Below are positions 6,471 to 12,969 of a stretch of DNA of 14,646 nucleotides, one piece after another (the first letter of the stretch is position 1; each line of letters begins with the position of its first letter). A program made the position numbers and the translations under genes. The DNA is from TMP-24 sp964600685 (lineage in GTDB: Bacteria > Pseudomonadota > Alphaproteobacteria > Rhodobacterales > Rhodobacteraceae), in NCBI GenBank assembly GCA_964600685.1, contig CAZRKU010000076.1, positions 1 through 14,646 on the forward strand, written 5' to 3'. Under the pieces are notes generated by a model. That model worked only from the letters and a program-made list of their open reading frames with translations, did not search any database and was not told where the DNA came from.

Positions 6471-7679
6471 TCAAAGCGCTTTGGGTCGGTCATACCGCTG
6501 GCGGCGGGCAACGGACAGACACGAATTGTGACGCCCCGGCCCGCCCGCCGTGATCAGGCGCGGATAGAGGGCCAGCACCAGCAGGATGACGCCTGCCATC
6601 GCCACGAGCGCCCAGGCGAGGCCGAGGATTTCGGACAGAAAGCCCAGGGCGGGCGGGCCGAAGAAATACCCGAGATAGCCAAGGGCCGTCGCCCGCGCGA
6701 TCATGTGGGCGCGCAGGGCGGGCGGCGACAGGCGCCCGACGATCGCAAAGACATTGGGCGCCAGAACCGACCCGCCCAGCCCCGCGACGATCAGCCCGGC
6801 ATAGGCCACGGCGGGGCTGGGGGCGAGGCCGACGATGGCCGTGCCGACGGCCGCGATCACCGCCCCCCAGCGCATCATCCGCCCCTCGTCGATGGTGGCG
6901 ACCAGAAGCTGGCCGAAGGTGCGCCCGACGCCCATGGTCAGCGCCAGAACGGCGGGGCCGAAGCTGCCTTCCTGCTTCGATCCGCCCAGCGTGCGTTCGA
7001 TATGCAGGGCCGACCAGTTTTCCGAAGAATTTTCCGCCATGAAGGCGATCATCGCGATCAGCCCGCCCCAGACCGGCAGCATGCCCAGCCGGCCGGGCCG
7101 CCGTTCGGCGCGCGCAAAGCCGTTGACGCCGTGCCCCCGTTCGATCGCCAGAACCGCGCCGAGCGCAATCACCACCGCGGCCACCGTCATGACCGGGCCG
7201 GGCGGCCAGCCCGCATTCCGCGCCACCCCGGTCAGAACCGCTGCCGCCGCATAACCGAAGGAATAGGCGGCATGGTTCATGTTCATCAGATGCAGCCCGC
7301 GGTCGGCCTCGATCGCGGCGACCCTCGCGTTCATCGTCACGTCGAGAAAGCCGTTGGTCGCCCCGACAAGGACCATGGCCAGCGCGAAGAAGGCGGGCGC
7401 CGCCAGCCAGCCCGGCACCGCGAAGGCCAGCGCCAGCGCCAGGCAGGCGATCGGCAGCACATGCTGGCCGAACTTCGGGGCAAGGCGCGGCGCGATCAGC
7501 ATCGTGGCGGTCGCGGCAATCGGCGTGGCGAGGATGAGCGAGCCGAAGGCCGCGTCACCCGCGCCCAGCATCGCCTTGGTATCGGGGATGAGCGCCGCAT
7601 AGACACCCCAGAGGACTCCCATCGCCGCAAAGGCAAAGAGCGTCGCGCGCGCGGCAATGATCTGGGACAGGATCGGCAT
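6471..7679 (-). CDS. MFS transporter (YbjJ-like), first gene of a tandem pair
   Basis: A 402-residue polytopic inner-membrane carrier, paralogous to the gene just downstream. Shared blocks include TM1 (MGVLWGVYAALIPDTK), HLMNMNHAAYSF and NWSALHIERTLGG. The start at 7679 is preferred because from there the distance to the TM1 motif (26 residues) equals that in the paralogue, and GAGG lies about 9 nt upstream. Longer readings from an ATG at 7751 or a TTG at 7778 add a polar stretch with no parallel. It ends in a hydrophilic tail of about 24 residues that the paralogue lacks. The pair may form one operon or possibly work together; substrate unknown. rplY is divergent, 173 bp away. Confidence 0.87.
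   Translation of the reverse strand: MPILSQIIAARATLFAFAAMGVLWGVYAALIPDTKAMLGAGDAAFGSLILATPIAATATMLIAPRLAPKFGQHVLPIACLALALAFAVPGWLAAPAFFALAMVLVGATNGFLDVTMNARVAAIEADRGLHLMNMNHAAYSFGYAAAAVLTGVARNAGWPPGPVMTVAAVVIALGAVLAIERGHGVNGFARAERRPGRLGMLPVWGGLIAMIAFMAENSSENWSALHIERTLGGSKQEGSFGPAVLALTMGVGRTFGQLLVATIDEGRMMRWGAVIAAVGTAIVGLAPSPAVAYAGLIVAGLGGSVLAPNVFAIVGRLSPPALRAHMIARATALGYLGYFFGPPALGFLSEILGLAWALVAMAGVILLVLALYPRLITAGGPGRHNSCLSVARRQRYDRPKAL
6472..6483. promoter_or_regulatory. LacI-family-like palindrome at the MFS gene junction
   Basis: CAAAGCGCTTTG is a perfect 12-bp palindrome centred on CG, like the operators of many LacI/GalR-family repressors. It lies over the last codons and stop of the first MFS gene, 16-27 bp upstream of the start of the second. 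No LacI-type gene is in the window, so the link is inference. Confidence 0.4.
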
Positions 7680-7768
7680 GGACAGCACCCTCGGCGACAG
7701 ACGCCGGTGATAGGCCGCCGCGCCGACCGGCGGCTTTCCCGCCGCCGACATGGCCTGCCGTTTTCCGC

Positions 7769-7797
7769 TTTCCTTCAAGGCGATTCCCGTCTATAGG
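7769..7797 (+). promoter_or_regulatory. candidate promoter of rplY
   Basis: TTTCCT (7769-7774), a 17-bp spacer and TATAGG (7792-7797) lie 55 bp before the rplY start. The match to the housekeeping consensus is moderate and the call is tentative. Confidence 0.3.
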
Positions 7798-7806
7798 CCC
7801 CACCTC

Positions 7807-7831
7807 GGGCATGCACCCTTGGAGGATGCCC
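7807..7831 (+). promoter_or_regulatory. leader hairpin upstream of rplY
   Basis: GGGCAT (7807-7812) and ATGCCC (7826-7831) form a 6-bp inverted repeat whose loop contains GGAGG, 21 bp before the rplY start. Ribosomal protein leaders are often structured and autoregulated, but no L25 leader motif is recognised here. Confidence 0.35.
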
Positions 7832-7852
7832 TTAACTTTATGGAGAAGACCC

Positions 7853-8458
7853 ATGGCTGGTAAGATCACCGATCTCATCGCCACGGTACGGACGGGGACA
7901 GGCAAGGGGGCCGCCCGTCAATCCCGTCGTGACGGGAACGTACCTGGCATCGTGTATGGCGACGGCAAGGAGCCGGTCGCGATCAACATGAACTACTACT
8001 ACCTCCTGAAGCACCTCAAGGCAGGCCGCTTCAAGCAGATGCTCTTCAACCTGAAGGTTGAAGGTCAGGAAGATGCCCACGTGATCTGCCGCGGCGTGCA
8101 GCGCGATGTCGTCAAGGACCTGCCCACGCACGTCGACTTCATGCGCATCCACGACGAAAGCCGCATCAACCTCTACATCCACGTGACCTTCGAGAACCAC
8201 GACAAGGCCCCCGGCCTGAAGCGTGGCGGCACGCTGACCATCGTGCGCCCGGAAGTCGAACTGGAAGTGATGGCGGGTGATATTCCCGATCACATCACCG
8301 TCGATCTGGCGGGCAAGGACATCGGCGATGTGATCCACATCGGCGACGTGACCCTGCCGAACGGCGCCAGGCCGATGACCGCGCGGAACTTCGTGATCGC
8401 CAACATCGGCGCGCCCTCGGGCCTCGTGGTGGCCGAGGAAGCTGCCGCCGAAGCCTGA
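7853..8458 (+). CDS. rplY: 50S ribosomal protein L25 (general stress protein Ctc form)
   Basis: A 201-residue protein of the long, two-domain L25/TL5/Ctc type. Residues ~1-95 form the 5S-rRNA-binding L25 domain (starting MAGKITDLIATVRTGTGKGAA... with PGIVYG at 31-36). Residues ~96-190 form the C-terminal beta domain, followed by an Ala/Glu-rich tail. It binds 5S rRNA in the central protuberance of the large subunit. The start is fixed by GGAGA (7842-7846) 6 nt upstream. A strong terminator follows 22 bp after the stop, so it does not read into pth even though rplY and pth are neighbours in many bacteria. Confidence 0.97.
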   Translation: MAGKITDLIATVRTGTGKGAARQSRRDGNVPGIVYGDGKEPVAINMNYYYLLKHLKAGRFKQMLFNLKVEGQEDAHVICRGVQRDVVKDLPTHVDFMRIHDESRINLYIHVTFENHDKAPGLKRGGTLTIVRPEVELEVMAGDIPDHITVDLAGKDIGDVIHIGDVTLPNGARPMTARNFVIANIGAPSGLVVAEEAAAEA

Positions 8459-8480
8459 TCGGGCCTCACGGACGGTATGG

Positions 8481-8520
8481 AAACGCGGGGTCGTCTGACG
8501 CGCGCCCCGCGTTTTTCTTT
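8481..8520 (+). terminator. intrinsic terminator of rplY
   Basis: AAACGCGGGG (8481-8490) pairs perfectly over 10 bp with CCCCGCGTTT (8505-8514). The T-rich run TTTTTCTTT (8512-8520) follows. It is the clearest terminator in the window. Confidence 0.93.
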
Positions 8521-8594
8521 GGCGGCACGGGCCCGGCGGGCGCCTCTCCGGCCCTGTGTGCCGTCTCGTCGTGCGGCTCCCGCGACGAAAGCCG

Positions 8595-9158
8595 TCACGC
8601 TTGATGAGCGACCGCCTGGTCCGCGTGAAACTCATGGGCAAGAACCCCCATGATGATGTCGTCGTGCCAGACCTCGCCCACGCGGGCGGACTGGCGTTCG
8701 CGCCCTTCCTCGACAAAGCCGCAGGCCAGATAGCAGCGCCGGGCGCGTTCGTTGAAATCCAGGACCCGCACGTCGACACGGTGCAGGCCGAGCGTGCCGA
8801 ACGCATGGCCAAGGACCAGCCGCACGACCTCCCTCCCCAGCCCCCGGCCCAGGCAGTCGCCGGCGAGGATGCCGAGCGCCAGCCGCGCGCGGCGGTCCAC
8901 ATGATCGAAGCCGTGCAGGAAGACCGAACCGATCAGCCGCCCGTCAAGCTCGATCATCCAGCCATGTTCCTGAAGCGCCAGATGGTCGAGCCAGTCCGCG
9001 GCCTCCTCCTCGGTCACCGGCAGCGGGCCGGGCAGGACCGCGCCGAACATCCGCGCGACCTCGGGGTCGCGGCCCAGCGCCACGCGACCCTTTACATCGC
9101 CGGGGCGGGGCGGGCGCAGGGTGATGCGCGGGCCTTGCAGGGCGGGGGACTTGCCCAT
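8595..9158 (-). CDS. GNAT-family N-acetyltransferase (RimJ/RimL type)
   Basis: A 187-residue cytosolic protein of the GNAT fold. It opens with the RimJ/RimL-like strand GPRITLRPPRPGD. The acetyl-CoA pyrophosphate loop LGRGLGRE is at residues 103-110, and NERARRCYLACGFVEEG (from 136) is the motif B region typical of this subfamily. These enzymes acetylate protein N-termini, such as ribosomal proteins, or small amines. The substrate here is unknown, although its place between rplY and pth makes a translation-related target tempting. The start at 9158 is chosen for GAGGTG just upstream; an ATG further upstream at 9173 and a start at 9194 would add residues with no family counterpart. It is inverted relative to rplY and pth. 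Confidence 0.9.
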   Translation of the reverse strand: MGKSPALQGPRITLRPPRPGDVKGRVALGRDPEVARMFGAVLPGPLPVTEEEAADWLDHLALQEHGWMIELDGRLIGSVFLHGFDHVDRRARLALGILAGDCLGRGLGREVVRLVLGHAFGTLGLHRVDVRVLDFNERARRCYLACGFVEEGRERQSARVGEVWHDDIIMGVLAHEFHADQAVAHQA

Positions 9159-9225
9159 GGACACCTCAAACATTTGCAGGGGCCACGAAATCACCGGGCG
9201 GCGGCGCTGTAAAGCCCGCCTCTGG

Positions 9226-9254
9226 TTGCAACGGGGATCGGCTTTCCCTACCTT
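9226..9254 (+). promoter_or_regulatory. candidate sigma-70 promoter of pth
   Basis: TTGCAA (9226-9231), a spacer of exactly 17 bp and TACCTT (9249-9254) lie 38 bp before the pth start in the 134-bp divergent region shared with the GNAT gene. The spacing is ideal and the -10 match is moderate. Confidence 0.45.
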
Positions 9255-9292
9255 GAGCCGACAGTCACAGCGGACGGTCAGGGGGCCGGACC

Positions 9293-9991
9293 ATGCGCCT
9301 TTTCGTCGGCCTTGGAAATCCAGGGGCGAAACATGCGGGCAACCGCCACAACATCGGCTTCATGGCCGTGGACCGGATCGCCGCCGATCACGGTTTCGCG
9401 CCCTATCGCGCCAAGTTCCAGGGTCTGGTGAGCGAGGGGCGGCTGGGCGCCGAGCGGGTGGTGATCCTGAAGCCCGAAACCTTCATGAACCTGTCGGGCC
9501 AGTCGGTGCGCGCGGCGGTGGATTTCTACAAGCTCGCGCCCGGGGACGTGGTGATCTTTCACGACGAACTCGACCTTGCCCCCGGCAAATGCCGCACCAA
9601 GAAGGGTGGCGGCCATGCCGGCCACAACGGGCTGCGGTCGATCCACGCGCATCTTGGCGACACTTATGGCCGGGTGCGGCTGGGGATCGGCCATCCCGGT
9701 CACAAGGACAGGGTGGCGCCCTATGTGCTTTCCGATTTCGCCAAGGCCGATCAGGACTGGCTCGATGATCTCCTGCGCGGGCTTTCCGACGGGGCCGCGG
9801 CGCTGGCCGCCGGCGATGAGGCGAAATTCATGAATGCCGTGGCGCTGCGCACCACGCCGCCAAGATCGTCGATCAGCCGCGCGCAAGGTGCCGCACCCAT
9901 TCCGCCGCCTGCGAGACCCGCCCCGGAGGCAGAGGCACCGCCGGCCCGTCCGCCCTCGGCGCTGCAGCGTCTGCTCAACCGGTTTTCCTGA
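9293..9991 (+). CDS. pth: peptidyl-tRNA hydrolase with Pro-rich C-terminal extension
   Basis: A 232-residue cytosolic hydrolase that releases tRNA from peptidyl-tRNA dropped by the ribosome. All catalytic and binding residues are visible: Asn9 (GLGNPG), His19 (NRHNIGF, the catalytic base), Asn66 (FMNLSGQS), Asp91 (FHDELDL) and Asn112 (GHNGLRS), matching Asn10, His20, Asn68, Asp93 and Asn114 of E. coli. AGGGGG (9280-9285) lies 7 nt before the ATG. The protein is about 40 residues longer than the E. coli enzyme. The extra part (residues ~188-232) is rich in Pro, Ala and Glu and ends in an amphipathic SALQRLLNRFS. Confidence 0.97.
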   Translation: MRLFVGLGNPGAKHAGNRHNIGFMAVDRIAADHGFAPYRAKFQGLVSEGRLGAERVVILKPETFMNLSGQSVRAAVDFYKLAPGDVVIFHDELDLAPGKCRTKKGGGHAGHNGLRSIHAHLGDTYGRVRLGIGHPGHKDRVAPYVLSDFAKADQDWLDDLLRGLSDGAAALAAGDEAKFMNAVALRTTPPRSSISRAQGAAPIPPPARPAPEAEAPPARPPSALQRLLNRFS

Positions 9992-10080
9992 AGGCCCCCC
10001 CGGCGCGCCGCCGACACCGGCAAGCCGCGTCCCCGAGAGCAAGAAGGGCGCCAATCGCATCGCAATCGGGGCTGGCTGAA

Positions 10081-10109
10081 TTGACCTTCCCCGCCCCCTC
10101 GGGCAGCAT
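10081..10109 (+). promoter_or_regulatory. candidate promoter of chaA
   Basis: TTGACC (10081-10086), a 17-bp spacer and CAGCAT (10104-10109) lie 24 bp before the chaA start. The -35 box is strong and the -10 box weak. Confidence 0.35.
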
Positions 10110-10132
10110 GGGGAAAACGGAAGGGTGCAGCA

Positions 10133-11227
10133 ATGGCAGGACATGGGGCGGGCGGCATTTCGGCTTGGTCCGTCGCCGTTCCGCTGATCGCCGCCGCCGT
10201 TCTGATCGTCAAACATTTCGGCTTCGTCGACACTTCCGCCTGGCCGGGCCTGGTGGTGTGCAGCCTGGCGCTGGGCGGCGCGGTCTTTGCCGCCGTGCAC
10301 CATTCCGAGGTGCTGGCCCTGAAACTGGGCGAGCCGTTCGGCTCCATCCTGCTTGCCGTCGCGGTCACGGTGATCGAGGTGGCGCTGATCGTCTCGATCC
10401 TGCTGGCGGAAACGCCGGGCAGCGCCAGCGTGGCGCGCGACACAGTCTATGCCACGGTGATGATCGTCCTGAACGGGGTCGTGGGCCTGTGCCTGATCTG
10501 CGGCGGCTGGCGGCACCGGGAGCAGATTTTCCGCATCGACGGGGCGGCCGCGTCGCTGAGCGTTCTGGGCACGCTGGCCACGCTCGCGCTGGTCCTGCCG
10601 AACTTCACCCGCGCGGTGCAGGGCCCCTATTACGCGCCGGTGCAGCTGATCGTCGTGGGGGGCGCTTCGCTGGCGCTCTATGCGGTGTTCGTCTTTGTGC
10701 AGACCATCCGCCACCGGGATTATTTCCTGAGCGCGACACTCGTCGATGATCCTTCGCACCTTGTCCCAACGAACCGGGTGGCCGCCTTGTCGCTGATCCT
10801 GCTCCTGCTGTCGCTGACGGCGGTGATCCTGCTGGCCAAGGCGATCTCCAAACCCGTCGAGGGGGCGATCCTGTCGGCGGGCCTGCCGCAGGCCTTTCTG
10901 GGCGTGGTCATCGCGGCGCTGGTGCTGTTGCCCGAAGGTATTGCATCGCTGCGCGCGGCGCTGGCCAACCAGCTGCAAAGCAGCATCAATCTGGCGCTGG
11001 GCTCCGCCATTGCCAGTATCGGCCTGACCATCCCGATCGTGGCGGGCGCGTCGCTTCTGCTGGAAGACCCGCTGATGCTTGGCGTCTCGGCGGAACAACT
11101 TGCGCTGCTGATCCTGTCGCTCTTTGCTGGTATCCTGACCTTCGGGACCGGGCGGACGACGGTGATGCAGGGGGCCGTCCATCTGGTGATCTTCTGCGTC
11201 TTCCTGCTGTTGTCGGCCGTGCCCTGA
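10133..11227 (+). CDS. chaA: calcium/proton antiporter, ChaA type (CaCA superfamily)
   Basis: A 364-residue inner-membrane carrier, the same size as E. coli ChaA, with about 11 hydrophobic segments. The two alpha repeats that form the ion path are recognisable: residues 67-89, starting GEPFGSILL with Glu82 in TVIEVALIVS, and residues 266-301, starting LLPEGIASLRAALANQ with Glu268 and ending ALGSAIASIGLTIP. A His-rich turn (HH at 56-57) follows TM2. It would export Ca2+, or Na+ or K+ as E. coli ChaA can, in exchange for protons. GGAAGGG (10119-10125) lies 7 nt before the ATG. The DUF2237 gene follows after 23 bp, so the two are probably one transcript. Confidence 0.92.
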   Translation: MAGHGAGGISAWSVAVPLIAAAVLIVKHFGFVDTSAWPGLVVCSLALGGAVFAAVHHSEVLALKLGEPFGSILLAVAVTVIEVALIVSILLAETPGSASVARDTVYATVMIVLNGVVGLCLICGGWRHREQIFRIDGAAASLSVLGTLATLALVLPNFTRAVQGPYYAPVQLIVVGGASLALYAVFVFVQTIRHRDYFLSATLVDDPSHLVPTNRVAALSLILLLLSLTAVILLAKAISKPVEGAILSAGLPQAFLGVVIAALVLLPEGIASLRAALANQLQSSINLALGSAIASIGLTIPIVAGASLLLEDPLMLGVSAEQLALLILSLFAGILTFGTGRTTVMQGAVHLVIFCVFLLLSAVP

Positions 11228-11250
11228 ATGTTGCCGACGAAGGAGTACAC

Positions 11251-11658
11251 ATGACCGAACAAGGACCAGCCAAGGCGCTGGCGGTGAACGTTCTCGGCGG
11301 GGCGCTTGCCGCCTGTTCGACCGCACCGATGACCGGATTTTTCCGGGACGGCCATTGCAACACCTGTGCGGAGGATACCGGCAGCCACACGGTCTGCGTC
11401 CGGGTGACGGCGGAATTCCTCGCCTTCTCGAAATATCTGGGCAACGACCTGTCCACACCGCGCCCCGAATACCGCTTCGTCGGCCTGAAGCCGGGCGACA
11501 GCTGGTGCCTGTGCGCCGCGCGTTTCCTGCAGGCCCACCACGAAGGCTGCGCGCCGCAGGTGCGGCTGGAGGCGACGCATGCCCGCGCGCTGGAAATCGT
11601 GCCGCTGGCCATCCTGCGGGCCTATGGCGAGGACGACGAAAGCCGGATCAGGCCCTGA
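11251..11658 (+). CDS. DUF2237 family protein
   Basis: A 135-residue protein that I recognise as DUF2237. It has the block NVLGGALAACSTAPMTGFFR (residues 13-32), then the Cys-containing CNTCAEDTGSHTVC (36-49), the conserved FLAFSKYLGNDLSTPRPEY, GLKPGDSWCLCAARF, and LEATHARALEIVPL at the end. The family has no established function. Conserved cysteines (Cys22, 36, 39, 49, 86, 88) and the histidines suggest metal or cofactor binding; this is inference. No signal peptide, so cytosolic. AAGGAG (11240-11245) lies 5 nt before the ATG. The short gap to chaA suggests co-transcription, which may be incidental. Confidence 0.9.
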   Translation: MTEQGPAKALAVNVLGGALAACSTAPMTGFFRDGHCNTCAEDTGSHTVCVRVTAEFLAFSKYLGNDLSTPRPEYRFVGLKPGDSWCLCAARFLQAHHEGCAPQVRLEATHARALEIVPLAILRAYGEDDESRIRP

Positions 11659-11737
11659 TCAGCGCGGCGGTCGCAGGCATGAAGGCCAGCCCGGCAAGGA
11701 ACCCGGTCATCACCGCCGGCGAGAGCAGACAGAACAT
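11648..11737 (-). CDS. possible 29-residue hydrophobic small protein
   Basis: An in-frame ATG to TGA reading on the minus strand, overlapping the 3' end of the DUF2237 gene by 11 bp. The product is almost entirely hydrophobic, with one TM segment (VMTGFLAGLAFMPATAALIR). It has no convincing ribosome binding site. Hydrophobic readings appear by chance in GC-rich DNA, so this may be nothing, or the remnant of a membrane protein. Confidence 0.15.
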   Translation of the reverse strand: MFCLLSPAVMTGFLAGLAFMPATAALIRA

Positions 11738-11816
11738 CTGGGGAATCGGTCACCATGCGGTTCTTCTGCAAAGTCGTTCGCAGGAACGCGCGCGTCCGCT
11801 CCGAATTTACTGCAAG

Positions 11817-11844
11817 TACGACTTGTGCGCACGAAAAGGTCGTA
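11817..11844. promoter_or_regulatory. nested inverted repeats downstream of the LuxR-type gene
   Basis: TACGAC (11817-11822) and GTCGTA (11839-11844) flank the perfect palindrome GTGCGCAC (11825-11832). The stretch is more AT-rich than its surroundings and lies 22 bp beyond the stop of the LuxR-type gene. It could be an operator or a weak transcript end; there is no T-run. Confidence 0.3.
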
Positions 11845-11865
11845 GGCCGCCGCCCCCTCCTGCAA

Positions 11866-12396
11866 TCAAAGGCTGGCGCGCCTGGCCTCGGGGCGTTCGA
11901 CCGATGGGGGACCATCGGCGGGCTCCATCAGATCCTCGATGAAAAGGCTCATAAGCTGCGGGCGGCCGCTGACGCCGGCCTTGCGGTAGATGGCGTTGGT
12001 CTGCGCCTTGACCGTGCCTTCGGCAGTCTTGCGAAGGGCGGCGATTTCGGTCGTGCTCATCCCCTTGATCGCGAAAAGCGCCACGTCGCGCTCGGACGCG
12101 GTCAGGCCCCATTGCTCGAACCGCTCCTCCAGAAGGTCCATGAAGACCCCCGAGGCACGGCGCAGCTTTTCTTCGGCACGGCTGCGGTCCAGCGCCATGC
12201 GCCGAAGCACCACGCCGCCCAGAACCACCCCGAGGATCAGGCCGAGCGCCGCACCCAGCTCCAGAAATTCGCGCGTCTGCCAGGCCAGCGGCCGGGCGTA
12301 GATGCCCAAGACCGAAAGGAGGATGTTGGACACGAAGAACAGCGCGCAGAGCGCCTGCACGAAGAGGATCAGGCCGATGATCAGACGCCCGCGCAA
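11866..12396 (-). CDS. membrane-anchored LuxR-family (HTH) transcriptional regulator
   Basis: A 176-residue protein with two N-terminal membrane segments (about residues 6-30 and 45-65). A charged linker likely to be coiled (68-95, RMALDRSRAEEKLRRA) is followed by a LuxR/GerE helix-turn-helix (about 96-153): LTASERDVALFAIKGMSTTEIA, then the recognition region GTVKAQTNAIYRKAGVSGRPQL. There is no receiver, PAS or autoinducer domain, so any signal would enter through the membrane part or from a partner. Read from a TTG start at 12396 with CCGGAG 7 nt upstream; the next Met (residue 67) would remove both TM segments. It lies 42 bp after the secreted PepSY-like gene on the same strand. One testable idea is that the secreted neighbour acts on or is controlled by this regulator. 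Confidence 0.85.
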   Translation of the reverse strand: MRGRLIIGLILFVQALCALFFVSNILLSVLGIYARPLAWQTREFLELGAALGLILGVVLGGVVLRRMALDRSRAEEKLRRASGVFMDLLEERFEQWGLTASERDVALFAIKGMSTTEIAALRKTAEGTVKAQTNAIYRKAGVSGRPQLMSLFIEDLMEPADGPPSVERPEARRASL

Positions 12397-12403
12397 CGGT
12401 AGG

Positions 12404-12409
12404 CTCCGG
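12404..12409 (-). promoter_or_regulatory. ribosome binding site supporting the TTG start
   Basis: CCGGAG on the minus strand lies 7 nt before TTG at 12396. No ATG or GTG upstream or near gives a reading that keeps both membrane segments with a better site. Confidence 0.5.
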
Positions 12410-12438
12410 GCTGGAGGGTCACGAGGGTCAGGGCGGGA

Positions 12439-12888
12439 TCAATCGTCATCGTTCGATCCGCCGCCGCCACTGCCAGAATTGCCGCCGCTCCCGGAACTTC
12501 CGCTGCCGGACCCGGAGTTGTCGTCATCATCGTCGTCATCATCGTCGTCGCTGCCCGAACCCGATGACCCGCCACCGGACGGACCGGAACCCACCAGCGA
12601 CGGTGGCGCGGAACTGCCGACGATCGGCTGGCCGGTCGCATCCAGCAGCACCTCCCAATAGTCGCGCAGGATCTCGCCGGTGCGCGGATCGAGGATGATC
12701 TCGCGCAGATAGGTTTTGCTTTTCGCTTCGATCCGGGTGCGGCCCAGCAACGTGCGGCTGATGTCGATCTGTTGATAGCCCTGCGCCCGAAGGTCGCCCA
12801 CGATCACATCCATGACGCCATTGGCGAACGCCGCCCCGGCGGAAAGCGCCAGAGACAGAAATGTTGCCCGGATGAGATTGCGCCGCAT
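12439..12888 (-). CDS. secreted PepSY-like protein with Ser/Gly/poly-Asp tail
   Basis: A 149-residue protein. Residues 1-22 form a typical Sec signal peptide (MRRN, hydrophobic core, ...AAFA cleavage), so it is exported. Residues ~23-90 resemble a single PepSY-like unit: a helix DVIVGDLRAQGYQQIDISRT, then strands RTRIEAKSKTYLREIILDP and TGEILRDYWEV. Such domains are known from peptidase inhibitors and redox or membrane proteins. The rest is a disordered Ser/Gly/Pro tail with ten consecutive Asp (114-123) and a terminal Asn-Asp-Asp-Asp. The tail could bind Ca2+ or other cations; inferred from composition only. The upstream gene is the other acidic secreted protein, whose end (GGDDD) looks alike; the downstream gene is the LuxR-type regulator. 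Ribosome binding is weak (GGGGA). Confidence 0.8.
   Translation of the reverse strand: MRRNLIRATFLSLALSAGAAFANGVMDVIVGDLRAQGYQQIDISRTLLGRTRIEAKSKTYLREIILDPRTGEILRDYWEVLLDATGQPIVGSSAPPSLVGSGPSGGGSSGSGSDDDDDDDDDDNSGSGSGSSGSGGNSGSGGGGSNDDD
12520..12549 (-). repeat. microsatellite-like poly-Asp tract
   Basis: Ten Asp codons arranged as a 12-bp unit (two GAC and two GAT codons) repeated two and a half times. Repeats of this kind change length by slippage in steps of whole codons, so the tail length may vary between strains. Confidence 0.75.
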
Positions 12889-12907
12889 CTGTTCCCCGTG
12901 AGCCTCA

Positions 12908-12945
12908 GGCCCCGCACCGCCCGACTATCGGCGTGATGCGGGGCC
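12908..12945 (-). promoter_or_regulatory. strong intercistronic stem-loop between the two acidic-protein genes
   Basis: Outer arms GGCCCCGCA (12908-12916) and TGCGGGGCC (12937-12945) pair perfectly over 9 bp. Inside them CGCC (12918-12921) pairs with GGCG (12930-12933). It lies 24 bp after the stop of the upstream gene and ends 19 bp before the start of the PepSY-like gene on the minus strand. No T-run follows, so a processing or mRNA-stabilising element, or a leaky stop, is more likely than a full terminator. Confidence 0.65.
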
Positions 12946-12969
12946 CGGGCAAGCCCTCGTCGTTCTCGA

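Noticed and set aside
5671..7796. Long plus-strand frames antisense to the two MFS genes
   Set aside because: Rich in His, Arg, Asp and Gly as expected for the complement of membrane-protein codons; no ribosome binding sites.
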